A stretch of 64,000 nt of DNA from positions 62,001 to 126,000 of the forward strand of contig CAZFBA010000006.1 in assembly GCA_964517135.1 (NCBI GenBank), given 5' to 3'. Positions within the stretch are counted from its first letter, which is position 1, and each line of letters starts with the position of its first letter. Below are positions 26,711-35,504 of the stretch, piece by piece. This DNA is from CAZFBA01 sp964517135. GTDB taxonomy: Bacteria; Cyanobacteriota; Vampirovibrionia; JBFMGH01. The notes under the pieces were generated by a model. That model saw only the letters and a list, made by a program, of their open reading frames with translations. It had not been told where the DNA came from and did not search any database. A program made the position numbers and the translations under genes.

Positions 26711-27172
26711 TTATGATATTTTGATTTTTTTGAGTTTTGCCCTTTCATCTTCTTTCTTGGGCAGTTCTACAGTTAATATGCCGTCTTTAAAGTTTGCTTT
26801 AACCCTTTCAGAATCTACGTTTTTGCCCAGGCTGAATGACCGGACAAACTTTCCGTAGCTGATCTCGCTTTTATACAGATTTTCCTGTCTGACTTCATTT
26901 TGATACCTGCTTTCACCTGATATTGAAAGGGTGTTTTCATCAACTTCAATGTTTATATCTTCTTTCTTAACACCCGGTAAAGCAGCTTTGACAACAAATT
27001 TATCATCTTCTTCATAGGCATCAACAGATGGATACCAGCGGTTAACCTGTTCAAGTTCAGTATTCTTTGACGACATAGCAAAAGCATCTTCAAAAATTCT
27101 GTCTATCTGTCTTCTAAGTTGATCTACTGGGTGCAGTGTTGTTGAACTTAATCCTGGTAACATTCTCCTCAT
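26711..27172 (-). CDS. Hsp20 / alpha-crystallin-family small heat shock protein
   Basis: 153 residues. N-terminal flexible region, then an alpha-crystallin domain (about 45-140) with VDAYEEDDKFVVKAALPGV, VDENTLSISGE and the closing FKDGILTVELPK; the short IKIS tail supplies the I-x-I motif. ATP-independent holdase that binds unfolding proteins. GGAGG precedes the ATG by eight bases. No CIRCE element (TTAGCACTC-N9-GAGTGCTAA) is present upstream; an inverted repeat TTGCTA-N6-TAGCAA (27227-27244) lies in the 5' region. Confidence 0.95.
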   Translation of the reverse strand: MRRMLPGLSSTTLHPVDQLRRQIDRIFEDAFAMSSKNTELEQVNRWYPSVDAYEEDDKFVVKAALPGVKKEDINIEVDENTLSISGESRYQNEVRQENLYKSEISYGKFVRSFSLGKNVDSERVKANFKDGILTVELPKKEDERAKLKKIKIS

Positions 27173-27546
27173 GACAGATTCCTCCTTTCTTTATAAACGA
27201 AAGCTATTTTGAAGTATGTTCTAGGGTTGCTACAATCATAGCAATCCTTAAGGGGTACCCATGTTAGTTTAATACTTAAATAACACTGGATATAGCTTTT
27301 GTCTGCATCTAAAATTATTATAATATAATATTTTTACCCCTAATTAAAAAATAATATTTTTTTAAACTTCATAAAAAAATTGTTAATCATACGAAGTTGC
27401 CATCAAAAGGCAATTTAAGACTACCAGTATTTTTTTACCAGACAAAACCATGTTAATATTATGCCAGCAAAAATCAAAAACAGCACCCTTAATATCTTTA
27501 AAGTTTTACCATAATAAGCATTTAAACTATCGAACAGGAGAAATTT
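27173..27546. other. Divergent promoter region hsp20 / yjbQ
   Basis: An AT-rich spacer between two divergent genes. It carries TTGCTA-CAATCA-TAGCAA (27227-27244), a possible operator or 5'-leader hairpin about 55-70 bp upstream of hsp20. No confident promoter boxes and no coding sequence seen. Confidence 0.4.
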
Positions 27547-27960
27547 ATGAAATCACACACTAAATACCTATGGTTTAGTACTAAAAAGCAGAGAGAATAC
27601 ATCAATATCACAGGAGAAGTAGAAAAAGCCCTCAGAGAAAGCGGCATTAAAGAAGGCATGATCATAGTATCAGCCATGCATATTACAGCAGGGGTATATG
27701 TAAATGATGCAGAGCCCGGTATCATAGCAGATATAGATGAATGGCTTGAAAAACTTGCCCCCTTTAGAGAAGACTATCGCCACCACCGCACCGGAGAAAC
27801 AAACGGTGACGCACATTTAAAAAGTCTTATGATTCACCATCAGGTTGTTGTTCCGGTTACAGAAGGCAAACTTGATTTTGGACCATGGCAACAGGTCTAT
27901 TATGCTGAATTTGATGGTCAGCGCAAAAAAAGATTGCTTATTAAAGTTATCGGCGAATAG
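27547..27960 (+). CDS. yjbQ: YjbQ-family protein (UPF0047)
   Basis: 137 residues covering the whole family domain: ISGEVEKAL-like start region, then SAMHITAGVYVNDAEPG, HRTGETNGDAHLKSLMIH and the GKLDFGPWQQVYYAEFDG end. YjbQ proteins can supply weak thiamine-phosphate synthase activity, hence the common name 'secondary thiamine-phosphate synthase'; the physiological role is unsettled. AGGAG lies before the ATG. Single gene, convergent with the next. Confidence 0.93.
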   Translation: MKSHTKYLWFSTKKQREYINITGEVEKALRESGIKEGMIIVSAMHITAGVYVNDAEPGIIADIDEWLEKLAPFREDYRHHRTGETNGDAHLKSLMIHHQVVVPVTEGKLDFGPWQQVYYAEFDGQRKKRLLIKVIGE

Positions 27961-27984
27961 CCTGCTTTGGCTTTAAAGGCTTTA

Positions 27985-28695
27985 TCAAGAACTGATTTGC
28001 TGGATAATATTTTCAAAAAAACTTATGCTGTCATCAACCTGATCTTTGATAAGCCTGTGCCCACAGTCATATGTCTTAAATTCAATATGCATATTCAGAT
28101 TTAGCCCTTGCTGAACGAATATTGAGGCATTGTCAATTCTTGGTTCATCTTTTTGGCCAACACTTATAAAATATTTTACTGCATTGGACTTATAAGGTAC
28201 TATTTTTCCTCCGCTGCCATGAGCGGCACAGGCTAAGCACAAAGACGGCTGCCAGAGTGAAAACCTTAAAGAGAACTGTGCCCCTGCTGAAAAACCGAAT
28301 AAGAATAGTTTATCAGTTTTATACCCCTGCTGATGGAAGTTTGTTATCATTGAAAGCAGTGCATTACCTGACCAGACTGCCGGGTACTGGTAGCTTTTGC
28401 CTTCTTGAAGATATTCTTTATCAAAATTAAAACAGGGTGCAAGCAGAATAAAACAGTGCTTTTCACAGAACTCTTTAAATTCTTTTCTTGCAAATTGACG
28501 GCCGTTGCCACCAAGCCCCGGTATACAAACCAGTATATGAGCAGCTTTTTCTTTGTGCTGTAAAAGCTTATCAGGTATATAATAATAAAATCCAAGAATT
28601 TTATTGGCATAATTATCAGTTTCAACTGAATCCATACCCTCTTTTACGTAAGAAGTATTGTTATTAAAAAGTTTTGACAAGAACAAAAAGGGCAT
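27985..28695 (-). CDS. Alpha/beta hydrolase, esterase-like
   Basis: 236 residues with an alpha/beta hydrolase core: ILVCIPGLGGNGRQF (oxyanion-hole strand), LFGFSAGAQFSLRFS (nucleophile elbow G-F-S-A-G) and CGHRLI near the end for the histidine. It resembles the esterase/PHB-depolymerase-like group. The start is uncertain, because the ATG at 28695 has no clear ribosome binding site; a later ATG at residue 20 follows GAGGG closely. Not secreted by either start. Confidence 0.8.
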   Translation of the reverse strand: MPFLFLSKLFNNNTSYVKEGMDSVETDNYANKILGFYYYIPDKLLQHKEKAAHILVCIPGLGGNGRQFARKEFKEFCEKHCFILLAPCFNFDKEYLQEGKSYQYPAVWSGNALLSMITNFHQQGYKTDKLFLFGFSAGAQFSLRFSLWQPSLCLACAAHGSGGKIVPYKSNAVKYFISVGQKDEPRIDNASIFVQQGLNLNMHIEFKTYDCGHRLIKDQVDDSISFFENIIQQISS

Positions 28696-28756
28696 AATCT
28701 TTATTTTAATACCTCAAAGAGTTTTAACATCGTTTTGTTTTTTCCTCCGAAGATTT

Positions 28757-29878
28757 TCAGGTAAACAAAAAGTCATCTACCCTTTCGCCTGAATCTTTAA
28801 GCCATTTATGAATTAAATAATAAATATTTCTATAAAAATCAATTTCTTTTATCACAGGTGGTGAAAATGCCTTTCTGGCAAAAGGTTTTCTTATGTCAGC
28901 TGTAATTGGAGTAGCTCTAAGGGTGAATTCAAGCATTATATTTTCAATATCAGTATAATGCTTTTTGAGCATTTCAAATTCATCATCACAGATTATATCT
29001 GTATCACGCATCATTTCTAGTGATTGAACTATTTTTTTTGATATAAGCCTTGTATAGTGATCAATTTGTTTTTTAAATTCTGATAATTGTTTTTCTTCTG
29101 TAGTATTAGAGGTATCATCTATCTCTGGACTGAGCATTAAGTAAAGATCTATCACTTTATTAATATCAGTAATTATTATCATATCATTTTCAGATATGGC
29201 TAAATCTTTAATTTTTTCAGGTATTTCAGGTTTTTTTGAGGGGTTAACCTCTTCAGTAAGAAGAGTCTCTGCAATCAAGAAAAATTTAATACGACTGTTT
29301 TCAAGAAATAGCTTGAATCTTTTATCATTAAAAAGAAATTTTATAAGGCCAGAGTTTAAATAGAAGATAGCAATTAAGTTTATAGCAAGGATAGATAATA
29401 TTATAAGCAATGCCAGTATCAAATATAACGAGCTTTTGGCCCCGTATGAATCCATGGTTAGAAGATGTATGAAGTGATACGATAAAAATAGACCTGTTAT
29501 AATATTGATTATGCAATGGATAACACAGGCATACCAGGTAATTTTTTCAAAAAAAGACTTATAATTAAAGAAAACAATAAACGGTAATAAAGCGTTGATA
29601 AGAATTATAACATATACCTGAGTCAAAAAAGGTATGCTGGCAAGAGTTTCATACAGCGAATACGTATAAAAACTTTCCAGAAAAAGCACACTGCAGAGTG
29701 TAACAATAGCATACATAACCATATACCAGAAAAAGATATTAAGAGCATCTGGTTTTATAACTGAAACCCCTGCTAAAAAATGTTTTTCAGCATCTGCAAG
29801 ATCTTTACCCCCCTCATATCTTCTTTTAAACGGAGGATAAAACATAAAATAGCCTGTTTTTGAGATTTTTGCTGGCAT
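28757..29878 (-). CDS. Hypothetical membrane protein with four helices
   Basis: 373 residues. The first 50 are basic and polar, residues about 50-180 hold four hydrophobic helices, and the last ~190 form a charged, helical cytoplasmic region (KKIVQSLEMMRDTDIICDDE). No enzymatic motif. Divergent from obgE across about 130 bp. No family recognised. Confidence 0.7.
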   Translation of the reverse strand: MPAKISKTGYFMFYPPFKRRYEGGKDLADAEKHFLAGVSVIKPDALNIFFWYMVMYAIVTLCSVLFLESFYTYSLYETLASIPFLTQVYVIILINALLPFIVFFNYKSFFEKITWYACVIHCIINIITGLFLSYHFIHLLTMDSYGAKSSLYLILALLIILSILAINLIAIFYLNSGLIKFLFNDKRFKLFLENSRIKFFLIAETLLTEEVNPSKKPEIPEKIKDLAISENDMIIITDINKVIDLYLMLSPEIDDTSNTTEEKQLSEFKKQIDHYTRLISKKIVQSLEMMRDTDIICDDEFEMLKKHYTDIENIMLEFTLRATPITADIRKPFARKAFSPPVIKEIDFYRNIYYLIHKWLKDSGERVDDFLFT

Positions 29879-30005
29879 AATTAAAGGCTATGTCTGGTAA
29901 ATAAACGTTTTAGCAAAAAAAATTAAAACTGTCGACAATATAATTTTGTGTTTTAAAATTGAAAGGTGTATCAAACTTTTTTAATAGTATCGTAAAAGAG
30001 CAAAA

Positions 30006-31274
30006 ATGTTTATTGATCTTGTAAAAATTAAAATTAAATCAGGCGATGGCGGCAACGGAATAGTAGCCTGGCGTCGTGAGAAGTATGTTCCACGGGGTGG
30101 GCCGGCAGGAGGCGATGGTGGTACCGGCGGAAGTGTTATTCTCAGAGCAGATAAGAATATATCTACCCTTCTAGAGTTTAAGTATAAGTCAATCTATACA
30201 GCTGATAACGGTGAAAACGGCAAACCAAAAAACTGTCACGGAAAAAACGGCAAAGATCTTGTTATTAATGTCCCGGCAGGCACTATCGTCAGAGATACTG
30301 ATTCAGGAAGCATAATTGCAGATTTAGCCGAAGAAGGCCAGCAAGTCATAGTTGCTGAAGGTGGCAGGGGCGGCAGAGGAAATGCCAGTTTTGCTACTCC
30401 GACAAGACGGGCACCCCATTTCTGTGAACCAGGAGAAGCTGGCATAGAAAGAGAACTGGAACTGGAGCTTAAATTATTAGCAGACGCAGGCATTATAGGC
30501 TTGCCCAATGCCGGAAAATCAACCTTCATATCTGTTGTCAGTGCAGCAAAACCCAAAATTGCAGATTATCCATTTACTACACTTGTGCCGAACCTTGGTG
30601 TAGTCAAAACTCCCGAGGGAGATGGCATTGTACTTGCTGACATACCCGGCCTGATCGAAGGGGCCAGCGAAGGTGCCGGACTGGGATATCAGTTTCTAAG
30701 GCACGTTGAGAGAACCCGTATTCTGATTCATATGCTGGATATACTTGAGGAAGACCCGGCAGGTAACTTTGACCGTATAAATAAAGAACTTGCCCGTTAT
30801 AGCGATCATCTTGCTTCCCTTGAGCAGATTGCAGTCATTAATAAAATTGATGTAGCAGAACAAGAAAAAGTGGATAGCGTCTTTAAGCAACTTAAAGATC
30901 GTAATACATATGTATTTGCCATCTCTGCTGCCACACATACCGGCACCAGAGAAGTAATCAACCTTGTAATGGAACGATTAAAAGCAATACCCAAAAATCT
31001 GTATAGTGTTCCCATAGAAGAAGACCATGCTGCCTGTGATCATGATGACAGCTCATTCAATGTATACAGGCACAAAAAAGCCTTCATAGTGGATGGAGGA
31101 CGCATAAAACGCCTTATAAATGTGACTGATTTAACCAATAATCAGGCTGTTTACAGGTTACAAAATATACTTAAATCTATGGGAGTTTTTGAAGCACTCA
31201 TACAGGCAGGGATAAAAGAAGGCGATCAGGTTATTATAGATAAATTTGAATTTGAATATTCAGAAGATATTTGA
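30006..31274 (+). CDS. obgE: GTPase ObgE/CgtA
   Basis: 422 residues with the full three-domain Obg architecture: glycine-rich Obg fold (about 1-158, PRGGPAGGDGGTGGSV), G domain with GLPNAGKSTF (P-loop), DYPFTTLVPNLG (switch I), DIPGLIEGAS (G3) and NKID (G4), and a C-terminal OCT domain from about 340. Essential GTPase acting in large ribosomal subunit maturation and stress signalling. AAAGAG before the ATG. Transcribed alone here, with no rplU/rpmA upstream, unlike many genomes. Confidence 0.98.
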   Translation: MFIDLVKIKIKSGDGGNGIVAWRREKYVPRGGPAGGDGGTGGSVILRADKNISTLLEFKYKSIYTADNGENGKPKNCHGKNGKDLVINVPAGTIVRDTDSGSIIADLAEEGQQVIVAEGGRGGRGNASFATPTRRAPHFCEPGEAGIERELELELKLLADAGIIGLPNAGKSTFISVVSAAKPKIADYPFTTLVPNLGVVKTPEGDGIVLADIPGLIEGASEGAGLGYQFLRHVERTRILIHMLDILEEDPAGNFDRINKELARYSDHLASLEQIAVINKIDVAEQEKVDSVFKQLKDRNTYVFAISAATHTGTREVINLVMERLKAIPKNLYSVPIEEDHAACDHDDSSFNVYRHKKAFIVDGGRIKRLINVTDLTNNQAVYRLQNILKSMGVFEALIQAGIKEGDQVIIDKFEFEYSEDI

Positions 31275-31440
31275 CACTGTTCTTTATCTGTTCTCTCTAA
31301 TTTAAACAATGCCTGCATTTTGTCATTGATCAGTCACTCTCTAAAGCATTACAAAATGTAAATATTTAACCCTGTTCCTCAAGTTATCTCACCCTTCACC
31401 GAATACATAATTAAAGCCACCATTTGTGAAGGAGTCAATG

Positions 31441-31539
31441 ATGTCACTATTAATAACAACTTTAATCATTGCAGGTATTATCAAAGTGTTCTCTGGCACT
31501 CCCCGGGTTGCATATTGCCCTGTAAGAATTAAAAAATAA
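31441..31539 (+). CDS. Possible small hydrophobic protein (32 aa)
   Basis: A short ORF with GGAG six bases before the ATG at 31441; an in-frame ATG one codon earlier is also possible. It has one hydrophobic stretch (LLITTLIIAGIIKVF) then a basic tail ending RIKK. Such a single-span, positively ended peptide could be a small membrane protein or type I toxin-like peptide. There is no homology support, and it lies antisense to the region after the zinc-ribbon gene. Confidence 0.35.
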   Translation: MSLLITTLIIAGIIKVFSGTPRVAYCPVRIKK

Positions 31540-31573
31540 CGACAACAGTGTGTGAGTAGACTGAGAATTAGCA

Positions 31574-32122
31574 CTAAGATGGATTTGCATACCTGACCTG
31601 AGGGTCATCCCCCTTATAAGCCTCTTTCCAGAGGTCTAAAATAGTATTATAAATATAGTCTTTCTGTTTCTGGTTCATTGTAGGCCATCGCTCAGGCTTT
31701 ATAACAACTATCAATATGTTTGGATTTTTGTAATCCTGCTGATAAATGTCTCTAATGGAGGCATAAAGCCCTGCATCCTTGAGGTGTGCCTGTACCTGGA
31801 TAACCGGTGATGCTGAAAAACTTATCTCTTTTTTAGTTATTTTTGTTGCAGCCTTCATCCCTAAAGAAGAAAGCAAATCAGTACGTATTAAAATAACGCC
31901 TGCTATTGCAACTACAACGATCATAAAGAAGACAAAGGCAAATTTTGAAGACTTTCTAAAGGCCTCAATATAAAATCCACACTCACAGAACTCTTTATCA
32001 TCTGTTATCTTTCTCATACACTTTGGGCAAAGGGTATCATCAATAACATCCTGATCATGAATGTAGTTTATATCATCATCTTCAACAATTTTATTTATTT
32101 TATCTTCTTCCAAATGTGTCAC
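31574..32122 (-). CDS. Zinc-ribbon membrane protein, unknown function
   Basis: 182 residues. Near residue 32 a C-x2-C ... C-x-C pattern (LCPKCMRK, then FCECGFY) forms a zinc ribbon, followed by one membrane helix (FAFVFFMIVVVAIAGVILI, about 67-85) and a mainly extracytoplasmic C-terminal domain of about 90 residues. The start is ambiguous: GTG at 32122 directly abuts AGGGG, while a TTG three codons later has better spacing. No recognised family. Confidence 0.7.
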   Translation of the reverse strand: MTHLEEDKINKIVEDDDINYIHDQDVIDDTLCPKCMRKITDDKEFCECGFYIEAFRKSSKFAFVFFMIVVVAIAGVILIRTDLLSSLGMKAATKITKKEISFSASPVIQVQAHLKDAGLYASIRDIYQQDYKNPNILIVVIKPERWPTMNQKQKDYIYNTILDLWKEAYKGDDPQVRYANPS

Positions 32123-32249
32123 CCCCTACAGCTTCTCATAATACAATTATAGAAAATTTTAACCAATATAAACAAAACAGTGGAACAATTTTTTTCCTGT
32201 TATTGTTATACTTATAATAGAAACTGTAAAATAACAGGGGGTAAGATAT

Positions 32250-32738
32250 ATGAAAAAGCTGTTATTATCAGGTTTTATCGCATTATATATATGTTTAATG
32301 CCTGCTTCTCTGGCACAAGAGCTTTGCAACCCGGATCCTAATAAGCTGATAACCGGCATTCCTTACTGTGAAGAAACCGGACAAACAGTCTTAAAAACTG
32401 TTCCGCCTGATAAAATTCAAAATGCCATCAAAAAAGAAAAAGATTCAAATTTTAATTTTTCTACATTTGTTGAAGTAAATCCCTTCATATATGGTAACAG
32501 AAACAACCTTCAAAATAACTATAGTACTCAGGGACAATATTTAAACCCATATGGCAGTCCCTATAATGCTCCACAGAATTATTACCCTCCCAATCAAGGC
32601 TATCTTAACCCGCCACCACAAACAAGCCCTTATTATGACAACAGATATCAGTATGTACCAAACACCCCTCTGGATTCATCGCCGCTTATCATACCAGGTT
32701 CAGGCTACAATTCACCCGGAATGAGGCAGCATTATTAA
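32250..32738 (+). CDS. Secreted protein with Pro/Asn/Tyr-rich tail
   Basis: 162 residues with a typical signal peptide (MKKLLLSGFIALYICLMPAS, cleavage after LAQ) and CAGGGGG upstream of the ATG. The first mature part has two cysteines (ELCNPDPNK, PYCEETG). From about residue 80 it is low complexity, repeating N, Y, P, Q and G (for example NYYPPNQGYLNPPPQ), like surface or adhesive disordered tails. No family recognised. Confidence 0.7.
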   Translation: MKKLLLSGFIALYICLMPASLAQELCNPDPNKLITGIPYCEETGQTVLKTVPPDKIQNAIKKEKDSNFNFSTFVEVNPFIYGNRNNLQNNYSTQGQYLNPYGSPYNAPQNYYPPNQGYLNPPPQTSPYYDNRYQYVPNTPLDSSPLIIPGSGYNSPGMRQHY

Positions 32739-32929
32739 TACACTATAGCCTGCATTTCAAGTTAATCATCAGTCGGAACCTCTGATTAATTAAGAAATTA
32801 CTGATTACAGAACACTAATTTCTTGAATCTGTGAACTTTTAAATTATTCAAAGATCTCAGTCTTCATTAAGCAAAGTTTACCTATTATTTATTTCACAAA
32901 TAATTGAGTAAAATATTTTTGTTGGCTAT

Positions 32930-33610
32930 ATGGTAATAAGGGTAAAAATCTTGAATAACCCCAATCATATCAATTTAATCGCACAGAGTGAAGGCTATTA
33001 CAGACATTCAGACATACATGATTATCATTTACCTTCAGAAATTGAAGAGCGGGTTAATTCTATCGTAACGCACATGCACAGCCAGTATCGTGACTATTCC
33101 AATGCAGCTATAAATACTACCAGAGCGTTTGAAACCCTTCTTGATGAGCTTAAAAATGTTGCCTGTTGCCTTAAAAAGTCAATAGAAACAAGAGGAATGA
33201 ATCCGGCGCAGGTTTTTTATGAAATTGATGCTGATCGTTCTGTTGGTATACTGAACATTCTCTGGCACAGTATCAGTTTTACTACCCGCAACAATACAAA
33301 ACCCCAGGCTCTTGCCAGAGAAAATGCTCCACCACTGTTTTCTGGAAGAATAATTGCCCTGAACGGAGATTTTCAGGATGCAGCACTTGAAATTCAGGAT
33401 CAGGAATTTCCTGATATTTTGCGCTGCGAAATAGCCTCTATGTATATTCCACATAACTTTTCTGAACCTGCTATCATCAAAATCAAACCTCTGGAAGACA
33501 AAGAGATCTATTATCCGCAGGATGAAGCCCCGGGAGAGTTTTTGCTAAAGATTATAGAGATAGTATGCGGTGGCGGCATTTTTCATGAGAATGCCCCTGA
33601 AGATGATTAA
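32930..33610 (+). CDS. Hypothetical protein
   Basis: 226 residues, soluble, no signal peptide. An N-terminal strand (MVIRVKILNNPNHINLIAQ), a helical middle (EERVNSIVTHMHSQYRDYSN, FETLLDELKNVACCLKKS) and a mixed C-terminal half. No motif recognised. The ATG lacks a strong ribosome binding site. It is followed by a palindrome and a REP-like sequence. Confidence 0.6.
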   Translation: MVIRVKILNNPNHINLIAQSEGYYRHSDIHDYHLPSEIEERVNSIVTHMHSQYRDYSNAAINTTRAFETLLDELKNVACCLKKSIETRGMNPAQVFYEIDADRSVGILNILWHSISFTTRNNTKPQALARENAPPLFSGRIIALNGDFQDAALEIQDQEFPDILRCEIASMYIPHNFSEPAIIKIKPLEDKEIYYPQDEAPGEFLLKIIEIVCGGGIFHENAPEDD

Positions 33611-33726
33611 TTCTTAATTTGCCTGTATGGGTCTCTATAGATACAGCTTTAAAGAATTTTCACCCGAAATGTTTATTATAGCAGTATTAAAGAAGACAGA
33701 AGAAACTAATATTGAGCAAAACTACC

Positions 33727-33747
33727 GGAGTGCACTTAGTGCACTCC
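33727..33747. repeat. Perfect 9-bp hairpin
   Basis: GGAGTGCAC and GTGCACTCC separated by TTA. It lies about 115 bp after the preceding plus-strand gene and may serve as a terminator, though the following T run is weak. Confidence 0.5.
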
Positions 33748-33793
33748 TGAGAGAGTTTTATTTCATACTAATTCAGGCCTTCAACAAACTATT

Positions 33794-33833
33794 GTCATTG
33801 CAAGGAGGGCTTTTAGCCCGACGTGGCAATCCA
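33794..33833 (+). repeat. REP-like element (GTCATTGC ... GGCAATCC)
   Basis: GTCATTGCAAGGAGGGC, TTTTA, GCCCGACGTGGCAATCC: outer ATTGC/GGCAAT and inner GGGC/GCCC arms make an imperfect hairpin. The outer sequence closely resembles a REP-type repeat known from several unrelated bacterial genomes, with the form GTCATTGCGAG...CGGCAATCC. Only one copy is seen in this window. Confidence 0.5.
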
Positions 33834-33856
33834 GAATAAACATTTCGGTTGAATCG

Positions 33857-34687
33857 CTATTCAATCAGTCTTAAAGCCTCTTCAAGCAGTTTTTTATTTG
33901 ATGAAATGATCTTATTAGTTACCTGAAGCTGAAGCTTTGCCTGTTGCAGCAGGTGAATATTCTGTCTAAAGTCAACATTAGACTTTTCAAGTAAGCCACT
34001 CCGGGTCTCAGCATTAGATGCAACCGGAGCTCCGGAAGCTTCGTTCTTAGAAAAATAGTTTTCTTCTGGCATTGACATTGCTTCAGGGTTATGAAAGTTC
34101 ACGATAGCAAGCTTAAAAAGTGGATCTTTAACTTTGCCTTCTTTGTTTTTACCATAAACAACGCCATTGCCTTCTATTTTCCACTCATCATATTTGCCTA
34201 AATATTTACCATTAGACGGATCAAGCCACATAGTAACGTCTGTAGTGGCTATTTCTCCGGGGCCACCATCTGGCATATTAGGGTTGTTAGGGTCAGGGCC
34301 TGCTGAACCACTATTCATAATGTTGCCTGATTTGTCCAGAATATATCCCTGGACTTTATAACCGTCTTTTGTTACATATGTTCCGTTGCCATCCCATTTG
34401 AAATCTCCCAATCTGGTATAAAGAAGTTCTCCATTACTTTTACGAACTGTAAAAAAGCCATTGCCTTCTAAAAACAGGTTTTCAGGGGCTACACCTGGCA
34501 CAGATTTTGTTTGTTCCTGTTTATGACCGTGCTCATTGAGGTCAATGCCATTTAGAAAGCTATGAAAACTTCCACGTATTTCCCTGAAGCCAGGTGTATA
34601 GATGTTAGACATATTTTTTGTTAACAGTTCAAACCAGCCTAATGCGGCCTTTTCAGAGTTAATTGCGGTAATAAAGGAATCTTGCAT
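33857..34687 (-). CDS. Flagellar hook/basal-body rod protein (FlgE/F/G family)
   Basis: 276 residues. N-terminal rod signature (AALGWFELLTKNMSNIYTPGF), the middle FLEGNGFFTVRKSNGELLYTR then GDFKWDGNGTYVTKDGYKVQG, and the C-terminal coiled segment (SNVDFRQNIHLLQQAKLQL). These axial proteins form the distal rod or hook. It is shorter than a typical FlgE and close to FlgG in length, so the exact position in the axis is undecided. Last gene of the flagellar cluster in this window. Confidence 0.85.
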   Translation of the reverse strand: MQDSFITAINSEKAALGWFELLTKNMSNIYTPGFREIRGSFHSFLNGIDLNEHGHKQEQTKSVPGVAPENLFLEGNGFFTVRKSNGELLYTRLGDFKWDGNGTYVTKDGYKVQGYILDKSGNIMNSGSAGPDPNNPNMPDGGPGEIATTDVTMWLDPSNGKYLGKYDEWKIEGNGVVYGKNKEGKVKDPLFKLAIVNFHNPEAMSMPEENYFSKNEASGAPVASNAETRSGLLEKSNVDFRQNIHLLQQAKLQLQVTNKIISSNKKLLEEALRLIE

Positions 34688-34702
34688 GCGATTTTCCCCT
34701 TT

Positions 34703-35473
34703 TTATTTATCTTCCTCTTCTTTTCTTTTCTGATGTTCGTCATTGTCTGATTCGTTTTTATAGCTTAAATCATTAAATGGAAGTCCTTCTTCTTCGAATT
34801 TTGCCCTCAGTTGATAAAGGTTATCCCTTAAAAGCATTTCCATTACTTTGTCAGAGCTTAAAAACTGTGCAGATAATTTGCCTTCCCGGTCTATTTTAAT
34901 AATTACGGATGATTTGTTTTCAAAATCAATACGTACCGGGCGGTTGGTTTTATAAGCTTTATTCAGCATTTCAGAGAGATTTCGAGAAAAATTCATCATC
35001 TGGTAATTTGGCACAGTTCCATTATAGTTCAGGTTGATATGATTAAAACCATTAATTTGGTTGATATTTATTATTTGTCCCTGTTGCCCGAGCAGGTTAG
35101 CAATATTTTTAAGGTCATCGGGTGAAAGTTTTTTTAAATCAATTGTCAAATAACTGTCTTCAAAATCATCATCTCTACCAATAATAGCTTTTTCAGTATT
35201 TATTGTCATTAAATAATCATTTTTGTTATGGGTTGCAGGGTTTTCATCCTTTTGTTTTGTTGTTGTTTCTACAGCCTGGCCGGATGATTTCTGTTCTGAA
35301 CTATCATTTGTACTTATTGAAACAGGGATAGAGCTTCTAAAACTTAATTGTTCATTAAGCAGGTCAAGAAAAGATATACCGGTATGCAGGATAACTGGTT
35401 GCCTTGCCTGGTTTGACGGATCAGTCTTAATATCAATCACAGTCTTATCAAGGTTAACCTTATCTGAGTTCAT
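34703..35473 (-). CDS. FliK-like hook-length control protein (probable)
   Basis: 256 residues. The first half is polar and low in structure, as is usual for the FliK N-terminal ruler. The C-terminal part (RPVRIDFENKSSVIIKIDR, EGKLSAQFLSSDKVMEMLL, then LRAKFEEEGLPFNDLSY) has the pattern of the FliK C-terminal switch domain. Much shorter than classical FliK. Position directly after fliJ in the export operon supports the call. GAGAGG before the ATG. Confidence 0.55.
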   Translation of the reverse strand: MNSDKVNLDKTVIDIKTDPSNQARQPVILHTGISFLDLLNEQLSFRSSIPVSISTNDSSEQKSSGQAVETTTKQKDENPATHNKNDYLMTINTEKAIIGRDDDFEDSYLTIDLKKLSPDDLKNIANLLGQQGQIININQINGFNHINLNYNGTVPNYQMMNFSRNLSEMLNKAYKTNRPVRIDFENKSSVIIKIDREGKLSAQFLSSDKVMEMLLRDNLYQLRAKFEEEGLPFNDLSYKNESDNDEHQKRKEEEDK

Positions 35474-35504
35474 AATATTCCTCTCTTGTGTGGTGTATAG
35501 ACGT

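Noticed and set aside
27173..27546. CIRCE operator upstream of hsp20
   Set aside because: The TTAGCACTC-N9-GAGTGCTAA sequence is absent; only an unrelated short inverted repeat is there.
31389..31574. 61-codon minus-strand frame right after the zinc-ribbon gene (TAGTG junction)
   Set aside because: The GTG overlap looks like coupling, but there is no ribosome binding site and no recognisable domain; the antisense small ORF at 31441 has better start signals.
33627..33839. 70-codon plus-strand frame before the flagellar cluster
   Set aside because: No ribosome binding site, and its end runs through the hairpin and REP-like element.
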